From the NCBI RefSeq assembly GCF_047511655.1, contig NC_133395.1:68543910-68607909 (forward strand): a stretch of DNA of 64,000 nucleotides, written 5' to 3'. Of this stretch, positions 43,301 through 57,500 are shown piece by piece. Each line of letters starts with the position of its first letter. The stretch's first letter is position 1. This DNA is from Castor canadensis. Lineage: Eukaryota > Chordata > Mammalia > Rodentia > Castoridae. Made by a program: the position numbers and the translations under genes. The notes beneath the pieces are model-generated. The model did no database searches. It was not told the origin of the DNA and saw only the letters and a program-made list of their open reading frames with translations.

Positions 43301-46300
43301 TGTCTTGGAGACTGAACAGTATTTATACATAAAACTACTTCCTCATTCTTTCACATCTTCATAGCCACTGCCTTTGGATAGACATGAAGTTAATTCTGAA
43401 ATATTAACCTTTCATAAAGTCACTTTGCACATATGCAGGTGTTTATATTTATAGGAAGAACTGTTGGTTGGAATTGCTGAGTTGTGTTCTGTGTGCAATT
43501 ATAATTCTGGCAGATGTTTCTGGAATGTGCAGGCATAGTGTAGTGCTCTGGCAAGTTTTATCCATGTTCCTGTTGTAGTGTAAGTATAACTGAGGATCCT
43601 TCAGTTGTTTAACAGCTCCATTTCCTCTTCTGTGAACTCTGTTCAGAGTCTTTCCCTTTTTCAACTGAATCGTTGGGTACTTTTTAAGATAATTTGTAGA
43701 AGTACTTTATGCATTTTGGAAGTTAACCCTTGGTCTACAATATAAATTGCCAATATGTTTCCTCAACTTTTTTTTTAACTTTGAATATTGTTATATTTTG
43801 TTGGTTGTTTTGCCACAGTTTTTATTATTTCATTATCAAATTGATCTATCTTTTGTTGTTATTTTAATCAGGATCTTGCTGTGTAGCCCAGGCTGACCTT
43901 GAACTCAGTATCCTCCTGCCTTGGCCTCCTGGGTGCTGGGATTACAGGTGTTCTCCACCATGCCAAACTTAGCTGTATCTTTTTTATGTGTTTTATATAG
44001 TCATGCCTTTTTTGAGATTTTTTTTTTTTTTTGCAGTACTGAGGTTTGAACTCAGAGCCTCATGCTTGCTAGGCAGGTGCTCTACCACTTGAGCCATACC
44101 ACCAGCCCCCTTTTTTGAGACCATTTACAAAACAATTTCTAACATTTCACACTTAAATCTTGGCCATATCTGGATTATTCCTGTAAGAAGCTCAGATCCA
44201 ACTTTATTTGCTCCCAAGGTGTCCTATGCCATCTGTAAGTTCAGCCTTCATCACCTGATTCAGAATGTCACTTTTATCATATTTTAAGTGCTCACATGGG
44301 TTTTTTCTATGAGTTTTTGGCCTTTCCACTCTGGTGACTGGAATTTCTATTTACATCCCATTACCTTAGTTTTACCTGTTGTGGCTTTACCATAGGTGTT
44401 AAAGTCCTTTAGGACTAGTCCTTCCTCACTCTTGGAATTCTCCTGGCTTTTTTCTTGATTCTTTAGTTTTTGGTAGTAATCCTAAAATCAGCTTGTATCC
44501 ATGAAGAGTTATTTTGTTATTTTTATTATTATGGCCGTAAACTCACAGCTTAAGGTAAGGAGCACTGACTTTCTAATGCTGTCATCATACCCTGTCACCA
44601 GTGACCACCATCTGTCCTTCTGTGTGTTGGGTCTTTTGCTTCCCTTGACAGCGCTCACTTGATTACCCATATGTTGCCAGTTTCTTGCAGCTTATTTCTA
44701 GATTTGTCTTTTTTGTTCATGTTACAAATGCTGTGTTTTCTTCCATTGTATCTTCTGATTATTGTTTTTCAGATGAAGACTAAAGTATTAGACATATATT
44801 CCTTTTCTGTATACTCATCCCTTTAAGTTTTTTTTTTTTTTTTTTGGTGGCACTATGAGCCCAGGGCTTCACGCTTGATAGGCCATTCCACCAGCCCTTA
44901 AGTTATTTTTTGTAGTAGTTTTTCAGTTGCCATTCTTGGATATCCATTTATAAATAACCCTTTTCTTTCTAATACCACTAATTTTTCTCTAATAGTAGTA
45001 ATAGTATTATTCTTAATAAAAAAAAAAACACTTAAAAAGATACAAATTTTAAAATAATATATTATGCCTCTTTTGCTTAGCCCTGGTCAAATTAAATTTG
45101 GTGTCCTATTAGTAAGTATGATTAGGCTTCTCAAAGCTGTGCCTGTGCTGAACTCCTCAGTAAACCTTTAGAAGATTTCTAGAGTTCTGTCTGTTTTGGC
45201 AGTACTGGGGTTTGGACTCTGGGCTTTGTGCTTGTTAACAGGAGCTCTACCACTTGAGCTACATTCCCAGCCATGATTTTTAATGTTTTTTTTAAAATAT
45301 TTCTAAACATGAGACATTTACATTAAAAAATAAATACACTTATAAATGATACTTAAATATTGAAATGCTGTTTCATTGCTTTTTCCTCAGGATCAAATGG
45401 CTATTGCATGTGGATCTCGAGCTCATTTGGAAAAAGAATCAATTGCTCAGGTGAGACTCACTAGCTGGCTTAGAACAGCAGTCCCTCATTTTCACATGTA
45501 CATTTGTCACAAAATAGTTCTCCTGTTGCATCTCTTAAAAATGGGATTCTTCTTAGTCTCATTTAATTTTCATGAGGTTTATGAACGATTAGTACATTTC
45601 AGTCATTTGGTTTTTTTAAAGATTATACAAGAAGGATGGAGATTTCACTTTGAGGATGTAAGCAGTTCTTATGGTAGTTATAAAAACAAAGAGATCCTAT
45701 TCAGTTGAGGAAGACTTTTCTTATGATGCATTTTTGAGCCAGTCAGCTTACCTTTAGTGTTTCTCATATTGACACACTTCATTGCAATTCAGAGTGAGCA
45801 TCCCTAACCCAAAAGTCTGAAATATGAAACTTAGAGTGCCAACATGATGCTGTAGATGGAGAATTCCACACCATGAAACTATTTCATACACAAAATTATT
45901 GAAAATACTACATAAAATTACCTTCAGTCTATATGTTAAGGTGTATATGAAACAGCTGAATTTCATGTTTAGACTGGGTCCTACCTCAAAAATTCTTGTT
46001 TCATATCTACAAAATACTCCAAAAAAAAAAAAAAAAAATCCAAAATCTAAAATACTTCTGATCCCAAGGTCTTGGGACAAGGGATACTCAAACTGTATTT
46101 GAGCTTCATTCAGAGTTTAATACTGTGTCTTCACTTTGTTTCTCTTAGAAAAATACTTCACTATAAAATTTAACAAGTCTGTGACTGCCCTTTTTAGATA
46201 CAAATAAAGTGCTGAAGACTGTAACCTCTTTATTTTGTAGATTGTGCCAGACAAGCTAGAGTAATTTGAAGGGAGAAACAATAACCTTATTCAGGAGTTA

Positions 46301-49300
46301 TTCTATGCAAAGTTGTTTTTAAGTCTTAATTATGCCTTTTCACTTTAAAATGTAAGTCTTAGATACACGATGATAGTCACAAACCCTCTTAAGGATTATG
46401 CTTAAGTGTGGAAACTTAGATTCTCCATTTCTTAGAAATAAATTATTTTAATATCCTCAAAATCTAGTCTGATATTCTGTGTGCCTTATAAACTCAGATT
46501 TGTTTTTGAAAAAAGCTACTCTATTAACCAAAGAGACTGTCACACTCCTAGAAATTTAAAATAAAGAGTTTAGAGTTTGTCCAATTTTATCATTTTATGG
46601 ATACACAGGGGATTAAAAAAAGAAAAAGTTATGTCCAAAATGTTCAGCATATTATTTTTAACTATAAAGTACTAGAAACTATAAAATATTAAATTCCAAT
46701 AATAGAAAAGCTAGCTATATCCCCTTCATAAAATATGCAGTCACTGATGACAGTGAACTGTATCACAACATGGGCAGTTAAAGTGCTGCACTGGATAAAA
46801 AAGCAGTGCAATATTTTAAAGGCAGTATTTGCTTTGTGAGTAAAAACTCAGTGAAAGTAAGCCAATATTAGTTTAATGATTTTGTGAGTAATGGGGGGAA
46901 GGGATAATTTACTTAGTGAGGAAAATAGATTGGAGAAATAGGAGGCAAGAGTTAAATTAGGAAACCATTGAAATAATCCAGGCAGGAAAGAGTTGGCCCC
47001 TGTGTTGATTTTTTGGTGGCAGCAGCAGTAACCATGTGTTTTGGTTTTATTTTTAATGATGTAAATTCTTTTTACTTAGAAATTCCATTAGTTGAAAACT
47101 GTTTCAACTAATAGTATTTAAGTGGGACTGTGATCTAAGTCTTCTTCTACCAGAAGAACGCCTGCTTGTAATGAGGCATTAAAGAATCTATCCCAGGATG
47201 TACATTTTTGTAATTTATATTGTCTCCATCCTTCTGTCCATTCCTCCATCTCTAAAACTAATGACTGATTTAGTGCTTCTGGTCCCCAGAGGATTAGCTC
47301 CTTTTCTGTAGAAGGAAAGGATGACCTGAGCCAGTCACTAGAGAGCACAGTTGCTCACTGCAGTGCCATTTGTCACTGCTGCCTGATAGGCTTGTCCAAA
47401 TCCAGATTATTCTCATAGAACTTAGATTTCTTATCGAAGGTCGCCTCCACAAAAGAACAGACATGCATCTGTCATAAGTACACAAAACTGCAGCATGGCC
47501 TTTGGGTTTTCTTCATGTGCTGTACATAATATAAGCCCTTGCATGGTGGCTCAATCTGCAGAAAGTGAGGAAATTATAAAAGAATTAAGTTATCAAACAG
47601 CAGCTGCATAATTTATTGCGTAGTTTTCACATATAGCTTTTCTAAATATTTTTCTGTATGTCCTCAATCTTACCATCTGGTTTGCTGCTCTCTTGGAAGA
47701 CAGGCTTGGCACAGAGCCATGGAGTGCTTTTAACTTCTGAGACGTACTCTCTGTAATAGTAATGTATGTACTGTCCAGATAGTCTTGAATTTGTCATTTT
47801 AAGAGGATTCAAAGCTAGAATCCTTCAGTGGTTATTTAATGTCTTTGGTTTTTAAGATAATGAAATTACCAGCCAGCTTTACATTTTATCTGAATTCCTT
47901 GTTGACATTTCCTAAACCTTGGAGATAACATGGTTAATATTGAAACAGTGAATGTCTTTTTCCTTCATTTTTTAAATGTTCATTTCAGAAGTTTATATAG
48001 TACTTCTGTATGATTCAGTTAGCTTCATTTAACAAAGTAAGCGTATCTTGCAATATATTTTAGGTGTCTTCTTAATTTTTAGATATTTGCCAGGTTTTAA
48101 AAATTAAAGCAAGATCCTCTTGTTTGTTGTTTACCTAAACTGTTCTGCTTTTCCATCTGTTAGAAATCAGGTAAATTAAGGTTTTCATGTGAACTCCTCA
48201 CATTTGTACTTTTTAATAAAGAGCTGTTTTTCTACCACAAAATATAGTAAGTCTTTTAACATCCAAGGAAAAGCAGTCATGAATATTTTCACATTAGAAA
48301 TCACTCAAGGAGAACAGTTTACAGGTATTGTTTTTCTATCTTTAATTTTTATTTTTCTATCTTTTGATTTCTATTTGCTCCTTTCCTAAGCATAAATGCT
48401 CTTTTGGATGTTTAATCAGTCCACCAGTATTTATTGGAAGTATTTTATATGGAAGGCACTGAGCAAGCCATTGTGAGATTCCCAAAGTAATTTAAGATGA
48501 GGTTTCTGCCCAATCTACTTAGAGAGGTAAGACATATTTACATAAAAACATAATTAATGAATGTAGGTGGTCATTTTCTTAATTTTGCTGTGCATACCTT
48601 ATAGATAAGTTTTATTCCCCCTTCCCTTCACTATCCACAGGTGAGATTGTGCTCAGGAGAGTGAAACTTTCTTCCTTTATGAACCTATACTGAGTCCTGT
48701 TACTTTCTGTACAAACACTTGGCTAACTGCTTTCACATAATCTCATTCTGTCCTGAGGAGAACACTGTGGGGTAGACATCTGGGTCTCTTTTATAGTTGA
48801 GGACACCTGAGAGTTGAAGTCACTCTCAAGGTGATCAGCAATGCAGCCATGGTCCAGACCTCTGCTGAACGTGTGCTTTTCTCCCATGTCGTATTATTAC
48901 TCCGTTCCATGATGATAGAAAAAGCTGCGTAAATAAAGAATGAAACTGAAGACGACAATTACGAAAATCAAAGGAAAAAGAACCTTTAATAGCATGAGAT
49001 TTTCAATGTTTTCCATGGATCCTCAATAGTTTGCTTATGTGCATTAGTAATGCATCATTGCAAAGGTCCGTTGCCTTAAATATAGAACATTTTAGTTATC
49101 CTATCTTTTTTTTTTTTTTTCTTGTAGCAAGGTTTACTATCAAGCTCCATTCACTGGGCCAGAATAGAGTGTTAGAGAAAAGCTCGTTCCTCATGTAGCA
49201 CACTCCCAACTCTTGTTTTCAAGTCTTTTTTTTTTACAATACTAGGGATTGAACCCAGGCCCTCTAAAGCAAGTCCTCTACCACTTGAGCCATGCTCCCA

Positions 49301-52300
49301 ACCCTTTTGCTATGTATTCTGTTTTGTTTTATTTGGATTTTTTGAGACAGGGTCTCACTAACTTTGCCAAGTTGGTCTCAGTCTCGAGATCCTCCTGCCT
49401 TCATCTCCCAGGTAGCTGGGATTATAGGCATGTACCACCATGCCTAGCTTTTTTTTTTTAAATCTTAAACCTGAAGGTCTTTAATACATTGATAACTAAT
49501 AATCTATTCTCAGTAGTAATCACTAATAACAATAGTGAATCCTCAGATGGATTAAAAACTACTGAAGTTTAATATCCAAAGTATTAAAGAATTCAGGCTT
49601 CACAGTGTATTTACTTAGATATCTGGCATACCTAATTAGACTGGGTTTTCTAGGATGTAACCTTTGCTATGTTCTGCCGTTCCTCTTTTACAGTATTCTT
49701 ATTAGTTAGGTATCAGACCATGGGTTCAAGTCTGAAGTTTTTATGACAGAACACTGTCACCTTTTTTGAAACTGAAATGTATGTGGGACAGAGAAGCATA
49801 AAATCTATAGGTAAATCAGATGTTCTTGCTTACAGCAGCCCCATGCTGGGTGTACTGAAGCCTGGCCTCCACAGGTCCTGTGACTCCAGGCACCTCTGCT
49901 TTCCGCAGCAGGCAGCCTCACCACACCTTTAATACACTTTACTGGAGAAGCCAGTGGAACAGTGGTGTCCATGTGTAAGGTCCACTCAGTTAACGGAATA
50001 TGAAAATGCCCTTGTCTGCAGCAGGTGTTTTCATACCTGCTGACAGGTGAATGGAAAAGTCATTTCTCTTTTGTCTTTATTTTCAGCGTTCTTACTTCCG
50101 TACTCTTCTCATGTATGGGTTCCACTTTCTGGTGTGGTTCCTTTGTGTCAAAGGAATCAGGGACACACAGTGTGGATTCAAATTACTAACTCGAGAAGCA
50201 GCTTCACGGACGTTTTCATCTCTGCACATTGAACAATGGTAGGTTTCTAACTGGAGTGTGTCTGTTATATTTTATTAACCCAAATAATGGAAGTAGCTTT
50301 AGGTTATAATAATGAACATCCGGATTAAGACAAAATTGACACTTGTGTTTCTAAACTTAATCTGTACCTTTATACTTTTCCTGGGTTGGATCTTATTTTG
50401 AATATACCCAAACCCAACATAAGGTTTAAAGGTATGTGTTTACCTTAATCATAGTATCAACTGACAAGCCTGAAAACATCCTGTTCCTTTAAGCTTATTT
50501 CCCTCGCCTCCCTGCACTTTGAAGGAACTAGTTCCACTTTTCATTTCTCAGTTACTCCTACAGGTAACTAGTGTCATCCATTTCTTTTGCAAGTAGATGC
50601 TTATATGTGTACTTTTTTCAGAAATTGCAGATTATAACACACTGTACATAGACTCTTAACAGCTGAACAGGGCACCTATTTTCCCTTCTTTCCTTCTTTA
50701 TAGTCTCTCTCCAGTCCTGTGATCGAAGCCTCATCTTCCACCTCAAAAACCTAACCCTGACCATTTCTAGTCTTGCTTGTGTAATCAGTCACCTTTCCCA
50801 AAACCCTCTCCATTGACCTTGCTCATGTCTTTCAACTCCAGCCCCAGCTCTCCTTCCACAGCCAGACTTTTCTTGGACCAGTGGTCTGTATTCATTAACT
50901 TCATTTTCTCATTTCCACTCACTTCTCTCCCTCCTTTAATAAGGATTTCTCCCATCCCTCTTACCTCCATGTCATGAAACCCAGTGGTCATATTAAACAC
51001 TTGTCAGACCTATCCCATTAGTGGCATTTGATACTTCTGAGTTCTCTCTTGAAACACAGTTTCCTCAGCATGGAGCTCCCCCACGCCTTCCCTCAACTCT
51101 TCACCCATATTAATAGTTAGCACTGCTGTACAGAAGCTAGGAACCCTAGCAGTGCATGTATCCAAACCATGACCAAAGCTTCTTGCTTTTAGCTTTCATA
51201 TCCCTCCATTTCTTTCCATCTCCACCTCCATCATCAAGGACATCATCCTGTCCCAGACTGCCAGGCTGCAGTCCAAGGGACCTTTTCAAAACTTAAAGAG
51301 TGACAGTCACATGTACCTCTACTGCCTAAAATTCTCTGGTGGCTTCCAGTGGCCTTCAGTGGTGTGCAGAGTCTGACCCCCACCTGCGTCTTTACCTGCA
51401 GACTCCTGACTTTTGAACATATCCTCTTCCATCTTCCTTAGGGAAGTCTGCTCTTGCTCTTTAGAAGAGCTCTAGTGCCCCAACTATATGCTACTACATA
51501 TAAAAGTACATATAAAGTACCAATTACCTCTGTTGTTTTTTTCTTGTTTGCATAATTATTCAACACTTTTTAAAGTATAAGCTCCACGAGAGCAAGAATC
51601 CCATCTAATGTTGATCACTATAAATTCCACTGCTGAGTAGAGTGCCTGGGATAGAACAGCTGCCCAGTAAATACTGTTCAAAGAATCAGTGCTTAGTGTT
51701 TTAATAATGAATTCTGTGTAAATCTGTTCTGGTGGATATCTGCATAATTATTCCAATATATGTTCATTTTTGATGTGTCTACCATTTTCATGCATCTGTT
51801 TCCAAACATCTGTTGTTTTCTTAAATACAGATGTCATATAACCTCCAAAAAATTATTTCAAAGAAACTATCGTTTCAGAATTAAAATGATCATTTAGATG
51901 TGTTTTCAAAACTTTTTTTCTTAGATTAAAAAATTTTATTCCAGGCTCAATGGCACACAGCTGTAATGCCATCTGATCAGGAGGCAGTGGTAGGAGGATC
52001 ACAAGTTCAAGGCCAGCCCCGGCAAAGTTAGTGAATACTGACTCAAATACTAAATAAAAACAAAAAGGTTGGGGGCATGGCTCAGGTGGTAGAGCACTTG
52101 TCTAGCATGCAAGGCCCTTGGTTCAATCCCCAGTACCACCAAAAAAAAGAAAGAAATGTAAAGTTGGTCCTCAAATTCAGATACATGTTTAAATTAATAA
52201 TTAATGGACTCCAAAATCAGAAAATCTAACTTCAGAAGCAATTTTAGAAGTAAAGCCTACTCTCTGCACTACATATTTTTCAATTAGCTGTTAGGTACAG

Positions 52301-54453
52301 AATGAAGGTCAAAGAAGTTAGGTCTTTGTAGTTTAGATGGATTTAGAAGTGGAAGACACTATTTTTCACTCTCAGCAATCTTCTGTTTTGCTTAAAATAT
52401 AAAAGGATAGAGTTGATTATCTAAAAATCATGATATTTCCATGTCAGGATTGTTTCAGGGCAACCTTTTTCCTACAGAAATGCATGAGACATGCATGTAA
52501 GCCATGTACTTTTTTTTTTTTCATAGCCATATAGAAAAAATAAACATGAGAAAATTATTTTTTTTGTTTTGATGATACTGGGGTTTGAACTCACAGCTCT
52601 GTGCTTGCTGGGCAGGTACTGTACCACTTTAACCACGTCTCCAGCTCTTTCTGTTCTGGTTATTTTGGAGATGGGGTCTTGTTTTTTGTTAAGATGGGCC
52701 TAAACTGTGATCCTCATATTTTAGGCTTCCCACCATCACTGTACACAGATACATGCCACCATGCCCAGCCCAGCTTTTTTCTGTTGGAATGGGTTCTCAC
52801 AAATTTTTTTGCCCTAGCTGACCTGGAATCTCAGTTCTCCTGATGTCAGCCTCCCAAGTTGTTAGGATTACAACAATGAGCCACCTGCACCCAACTAAAA
52901 TTTATTTTAAATAACATACTTTAACACAATATATCCAAAATATTGTCATTTCTGCGTGCAAACATTATGAAAAAAATTGAGATTCATATTCTTCTCTTTG
53001 GACTTTATTTTCAAATTTGAAACTCATCTGAGTTCAGAGTAGCCATAATTGAAGTATTCAATAGCCTTAAAGTGGTTTGTGGCCACTGTTCTGGACAGCA
53101 TAATATTTGTGGGTTTTTTTGTAGGTGGGAGCCAGGAATGGTGGTACACATGTATAATCCCAACAGGATTGTGTTTCGAGCCAGCCCAGGCAAAAGCGTA
53201 AGACCCAATCCAAAAGAAAAAATTAAAAAAAAAAAAAACAGCAAATTGGCTGGGGATGAGACTCAGTGGTAGAGTACCTGCCTAACACAAGAGTCCCTGA
53301 GTTCAATACCCAGGACCAGGGGATGGGGAGAGGGAGTATTACTGGATTTTTTTTAAATTATGAAATGTTTAAGTGTTATGTTAACATTTATTTGGTGCTT
53401 GATTGACATAGTATTGGCCTCATTTAAATTTTGTGTATGTGTGTGGTACTGGGGTTTGAACTCAGGACTTAGACCTTGAGCCACTCCACACACCCGTTTT
53501 TATGAATGGTTTTTTGAGTCTCCCAAACTATTTGCCCAACCAAGATCCTCCTGATCTCTGCCTCCTGGGTAGTTAGGATTATAAGCGCGAGCCACTGGCA
53601 CCTGGTGCATCTAAAAAATTCTAGAATCTTGCGTTTTTCTTCAGGGTCCAGTTATATTTATTTTGTACCTATAAAGCATAATCACCAAATGTGCTTGTGC
53701 CGATTTGTTTATTAGCAATCCACTCTTTCCACAGTAATAGTTCCTCAGTGAAACCTCTGTTCCTGCATTTAAAATCAAGAAAGATTAAAGAACAATATGT
53801 ATTTTTCTTAGGCAACACAAGTTATAGAAACCAAGTTGCACATGTGCTATTTATTTCATGCAAATGTCACCTTTGATTTGTTAAAGGGTTTATTCTAAAG
53901 ATTCTTTGAAAGTTTTCTCATAACTTTCAAAAACTACAAATGAAGTTGACTTTCTAAGTACTCAAAAAATATCAAAGTATACAGCTAGAGGTTTGTTTGT
54001 TTGTTTTAGCTTTCATTGTTTGCAGTGCTAGGCAAATACTCCACAACTGAGCTACATCCCCAGCCCTTGATTTTCTGAGACAGTGTCTCACTGTGTAGCC
54101 CAGGCTGGCTTTGAACTTGTGCTCCTCCTCCTTCAACTGCCTGAGGGTTGGGATTATAGACGTACACCACCACACCCAGAACTGAAGTTAAGTTTTTAAG
54201 GAGGATAGCTGAAGACATTTGTTTGGATTCAGAATTACACAGTTGAGTATGGGTATATTAAATGCTAAATATATATATATATTTGTTTAACTATCAATGT
54301 AATTTAAATAAAATTAGATAAATGGGCATATTAAAATAAAATTTTTCAAAGGGGTATGTTGATATAAACATACAGGTATTAAAATTAAGTGATGAATTTT
54401 TTCTCTTTAAATTCATATATATATGTATGTGTATATATATATGTATGTGTATA

Positions 54454-54500
<47 letters not shown>

Positions 54501-57500
54501 TCTCAGCTGTACCTCACCTTAATTCTTTCCAGTTCTTAGAAATGTACTTTTTACCAGTGACTTCTTTTCATTGTTACTTTTCCTTGGTGTTCTAATGCTT
54601 ATAACTTACAGTTAAACGGTTCTGTAAGAGAGAAGCTGAATATCCAACTCCTACTCCCAGCTGTAGCCACAGGTCTTCCTTGCTATTGCTTCTTGGTATT
54701 TGCCTTCATATTCGAGATAACTCAATTTTTCACTTTTACATACTACTTTCCAAAATAGGAAATGGATGGCTGAGAATGTCATTCCCTACATTCCTCTCTC
54801 CCCTCTCCACCCTAAGACAGTTCTAACATAATGCTGTATGTCAGTATTGATGGTCATAGCTGTGCAGGGTCAGCTCACATTTAGTGCAGTGCAATCACAT
54901 TACCTGGCTACCTCTATTTTCCTGATGATAATAACTCCCTGGAGGTTTCTGTTTGCATTAGTGACTACAGATCTGTCACTTGCTTGTGTTCCTCCAGGCC
55001 TGTACTATCTCTCAGTGTTCAAATGCACAGAATCTGCACCCTGTCATCTTTTCTTAGATATATCTTTCTTTCTTTTTTTATCCAGTGTTTTTTATGGTTG
55101 TACCCTGGGAACATTGTGACATTTACAAAAGTTCTTATAGTGCATCGTAACTGAATTTATCCTCTTGGAGACATTTATCACCTCCTGCTTTTGGTTGTCT
55201 CTGGCCACTAATTGACATCATCCTCAATCTTTCTCTCTTTTTTTTTTTCTTTACGACAAGGGGGTTTGAACCCAGGGCCTACTCCTTGAGCTACTCCACC
55301 AGCCTTTTGTGTATGTGTGTGTGATGGGCTTTTTTGAGATAGGGTCTCATTCGAAGCTGGACTGGCTTCGAACCACGATCCTCCTGATCCTCTGCCTCCT
55401 GAGTAGCTAGGATTACAGATGTGACCACTAGTGCCCAACTCTCAATCTCTTTTCTCTGCTATTTTACTGGAGCACACTCTCTGTTAACTTCATAAAATAT
55501 GAGAAAGGTTTCTGAGACCTTGCATGTGAAAAAGAGATGTTTTTCTACCTTCCCTTGTTTAATAGATAGAAGAGAATTACAAGGTAGTTGTCATTTTCCT
55601 CAGATTCTTCAGCATTCACTCTCTATGGAGAAGTCCATTTCTGTAGATAATCTGAATCTTGATTGCATATTATTTCCATTCCCTTTTGGAAGTTTTTGTG
55701 CCGCAGTGTTTCTCATGCATTTTGCTGAGTGCCCAGTAGATTCTTAAGTTCAGAAACCCATGACTTTTAGTTCTTTTTTAATATAAAGTTCACTAGTACA
55801 TTCAATAAACATTGTAAGTCTATTGATAGCGTTGTTTAAATTTTATTGTAAATCAGTGTTGCATATGTATCTATGGTTTCTGGGGTACAAAGTGATGGCA
55901 TGACTTACAGATATGATGTGGAATAGTTAAATCCATCTAGGTGATATGTCTGTCACTTCAAATACTTATTTTTTTGTTGTAAAAATGTGAAATTTACTCG
56001 TACCAGTTTCCTTGGTTGTGTTGTATTTTTTTTTGTTTTGTTTTGTTTTGTTTTGTTTTGTTTTGAGACAGGGTCTCACTATATAACCCAGGCTAGCTTA
56101 GAACTTTCAATTCTCCTACCTCTGTCTCCTGAGAGCTGGGAATACAGGCATGTGCCACCACACCCAGCACTAACCTTAGCAATTTTTAATTGTACAAGAT
56201 GCTATTATTAGCTATACTCATTATATTGTACAATAGATCTCAAAAAAATAATAAATCATTTGTACATTTGCCCATCATCCCCCCATTTCCCCTAGCCCTC
56301 AGCCTCTAGAAACCTCCCTTCTACTCTGCTTCTGAATTCAGTTGTTTCAGATTGCACAAATAAGTGAGACTATCCAGTATGCCTTTCTGGGTGTAGTTTA
56401 TTTTATTTAGCATAATGTTTCAACTTTATCTCCTTTGTTGCAAATGACAGAATTTTTCTTTTTAAGGCTGTGTAGTATTTTGTGGGTGTGTGGGTGCCGC
56501 TTTGTTTTAATCCATCTTTCCATTGAGGAACACTCAGATTAATTTTATAACTTGGCTATTGTGAACTGCGTATTGGAATGAACATAGGAATACCACTGTC
56601 TCTCTGACGTACTGATTGTTGGATCTTATGGCAAGTTTTTAATTTTTTAAGGAACCTCCACACTATTTTCCATAATGGCTATACTAATTTACATTTCCAC
56701 CAACAATTGCAAGCATTCCCTTTCCTTCCACATCTTCTCCAACCTTTTGTCTTTTTGACAGTAGCCATTCTAACAGGTATGAGGTGGTATCTCATTGTGA
56801 GTTTGTTTTGTTTTGTTTTGTTTTCTTGAGGCAGGGTCTTGCTATGTAGCTCAGGCTGTCCTCCAACTTGTGATCCTGCCTCAGCCTTCTGAGTATATGT
56901 TTTCTTTTAAGAAATGTCCATTCAGGTCTCTTGCCCATTCTTTAATCTGATTATTTGTTTGCTTTCTGTGGAGTTGAATTCCTTACATATTTTGGGTGTT
57001 AGCCCTTATCAGATTCATGGCTTGAGGTATTTCCTCCCAATTCAAAACTTGTCTCTTCACCCTGTTAGTTGTTTCCTTTGCTGTGCAGTAGCTTTTTAAT
57101 TTAATGTAATCCCATTTGATTTTGTTTTTGTTGCTTGTACTTTTTTAATTAAATCTAAAAAAATCATTGTCCAGACTAACATCAGATAGTTTTTCTGCTA
57201 CATTTTCTTCTAGTAGTTTTACAGCATCAGTTCTCTTAAGTCTTCAATTCAGTTTGACATACTTTTTATGTCAAGGATCTGTATTCTTCTGCATATGGAT
57301 GTAAGATAGGATCTGTATTCTTCTGCATATGGATGTCTAGTTTTCTCAGCATCATTTATGTAAGACTCATTTCCTTAGTTCCAAAAGTGTTATTTAGTCT
57401 TTTTTTGTTTGTTTGTTTGTTTGTTTGACAGTGTCGTCTTTGCATTTCCTCTGTCCTGACAAACAGATGTGGGACTTCCTTGGTAGTCCTGTAATTTTCT

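Larger units (their letters stand above)
43110..44560 (-). mobile_element. Old LINE-1 (L1M/HAL1-like), antisense, with nested SINEs
   Basis: 3' UTR-like block 43130-43290, 'GTTGGAATTGCTGAGTTGTG' (43465) as the complement of the ORF2 end, and 'CAGATCCAACTTTATTTGCT' (44193) further into ORF2. A B1 (43853-43972) and an ID (44018-44108) interrupt it. Confidence 0.6.
55835..57385 (-). mobile_element. LINE-1 (L1MA-like), antisense, with two B1 insertions
   Basis: 3' UTR with 'TCTGGGGTACAAAGTGATGG', then complement of ORF2: 'CACTATTTTCCATAATGGCT' (56660), 'GTTGAATTCCTTACATATTT' (56974), 'CCCATTTGATTTTGTTTTTG' (57110). B1s sit at 56024-56168 and 56801-56897. A 34-nt tandem duplication lies at 57275-57336. 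Confidence 0.8.

Noticed and set aside
54294-54595. Tyr/Ile-repeat open frames on both strands.
   Set aside because: Translations of the TA/TG microsatellite.
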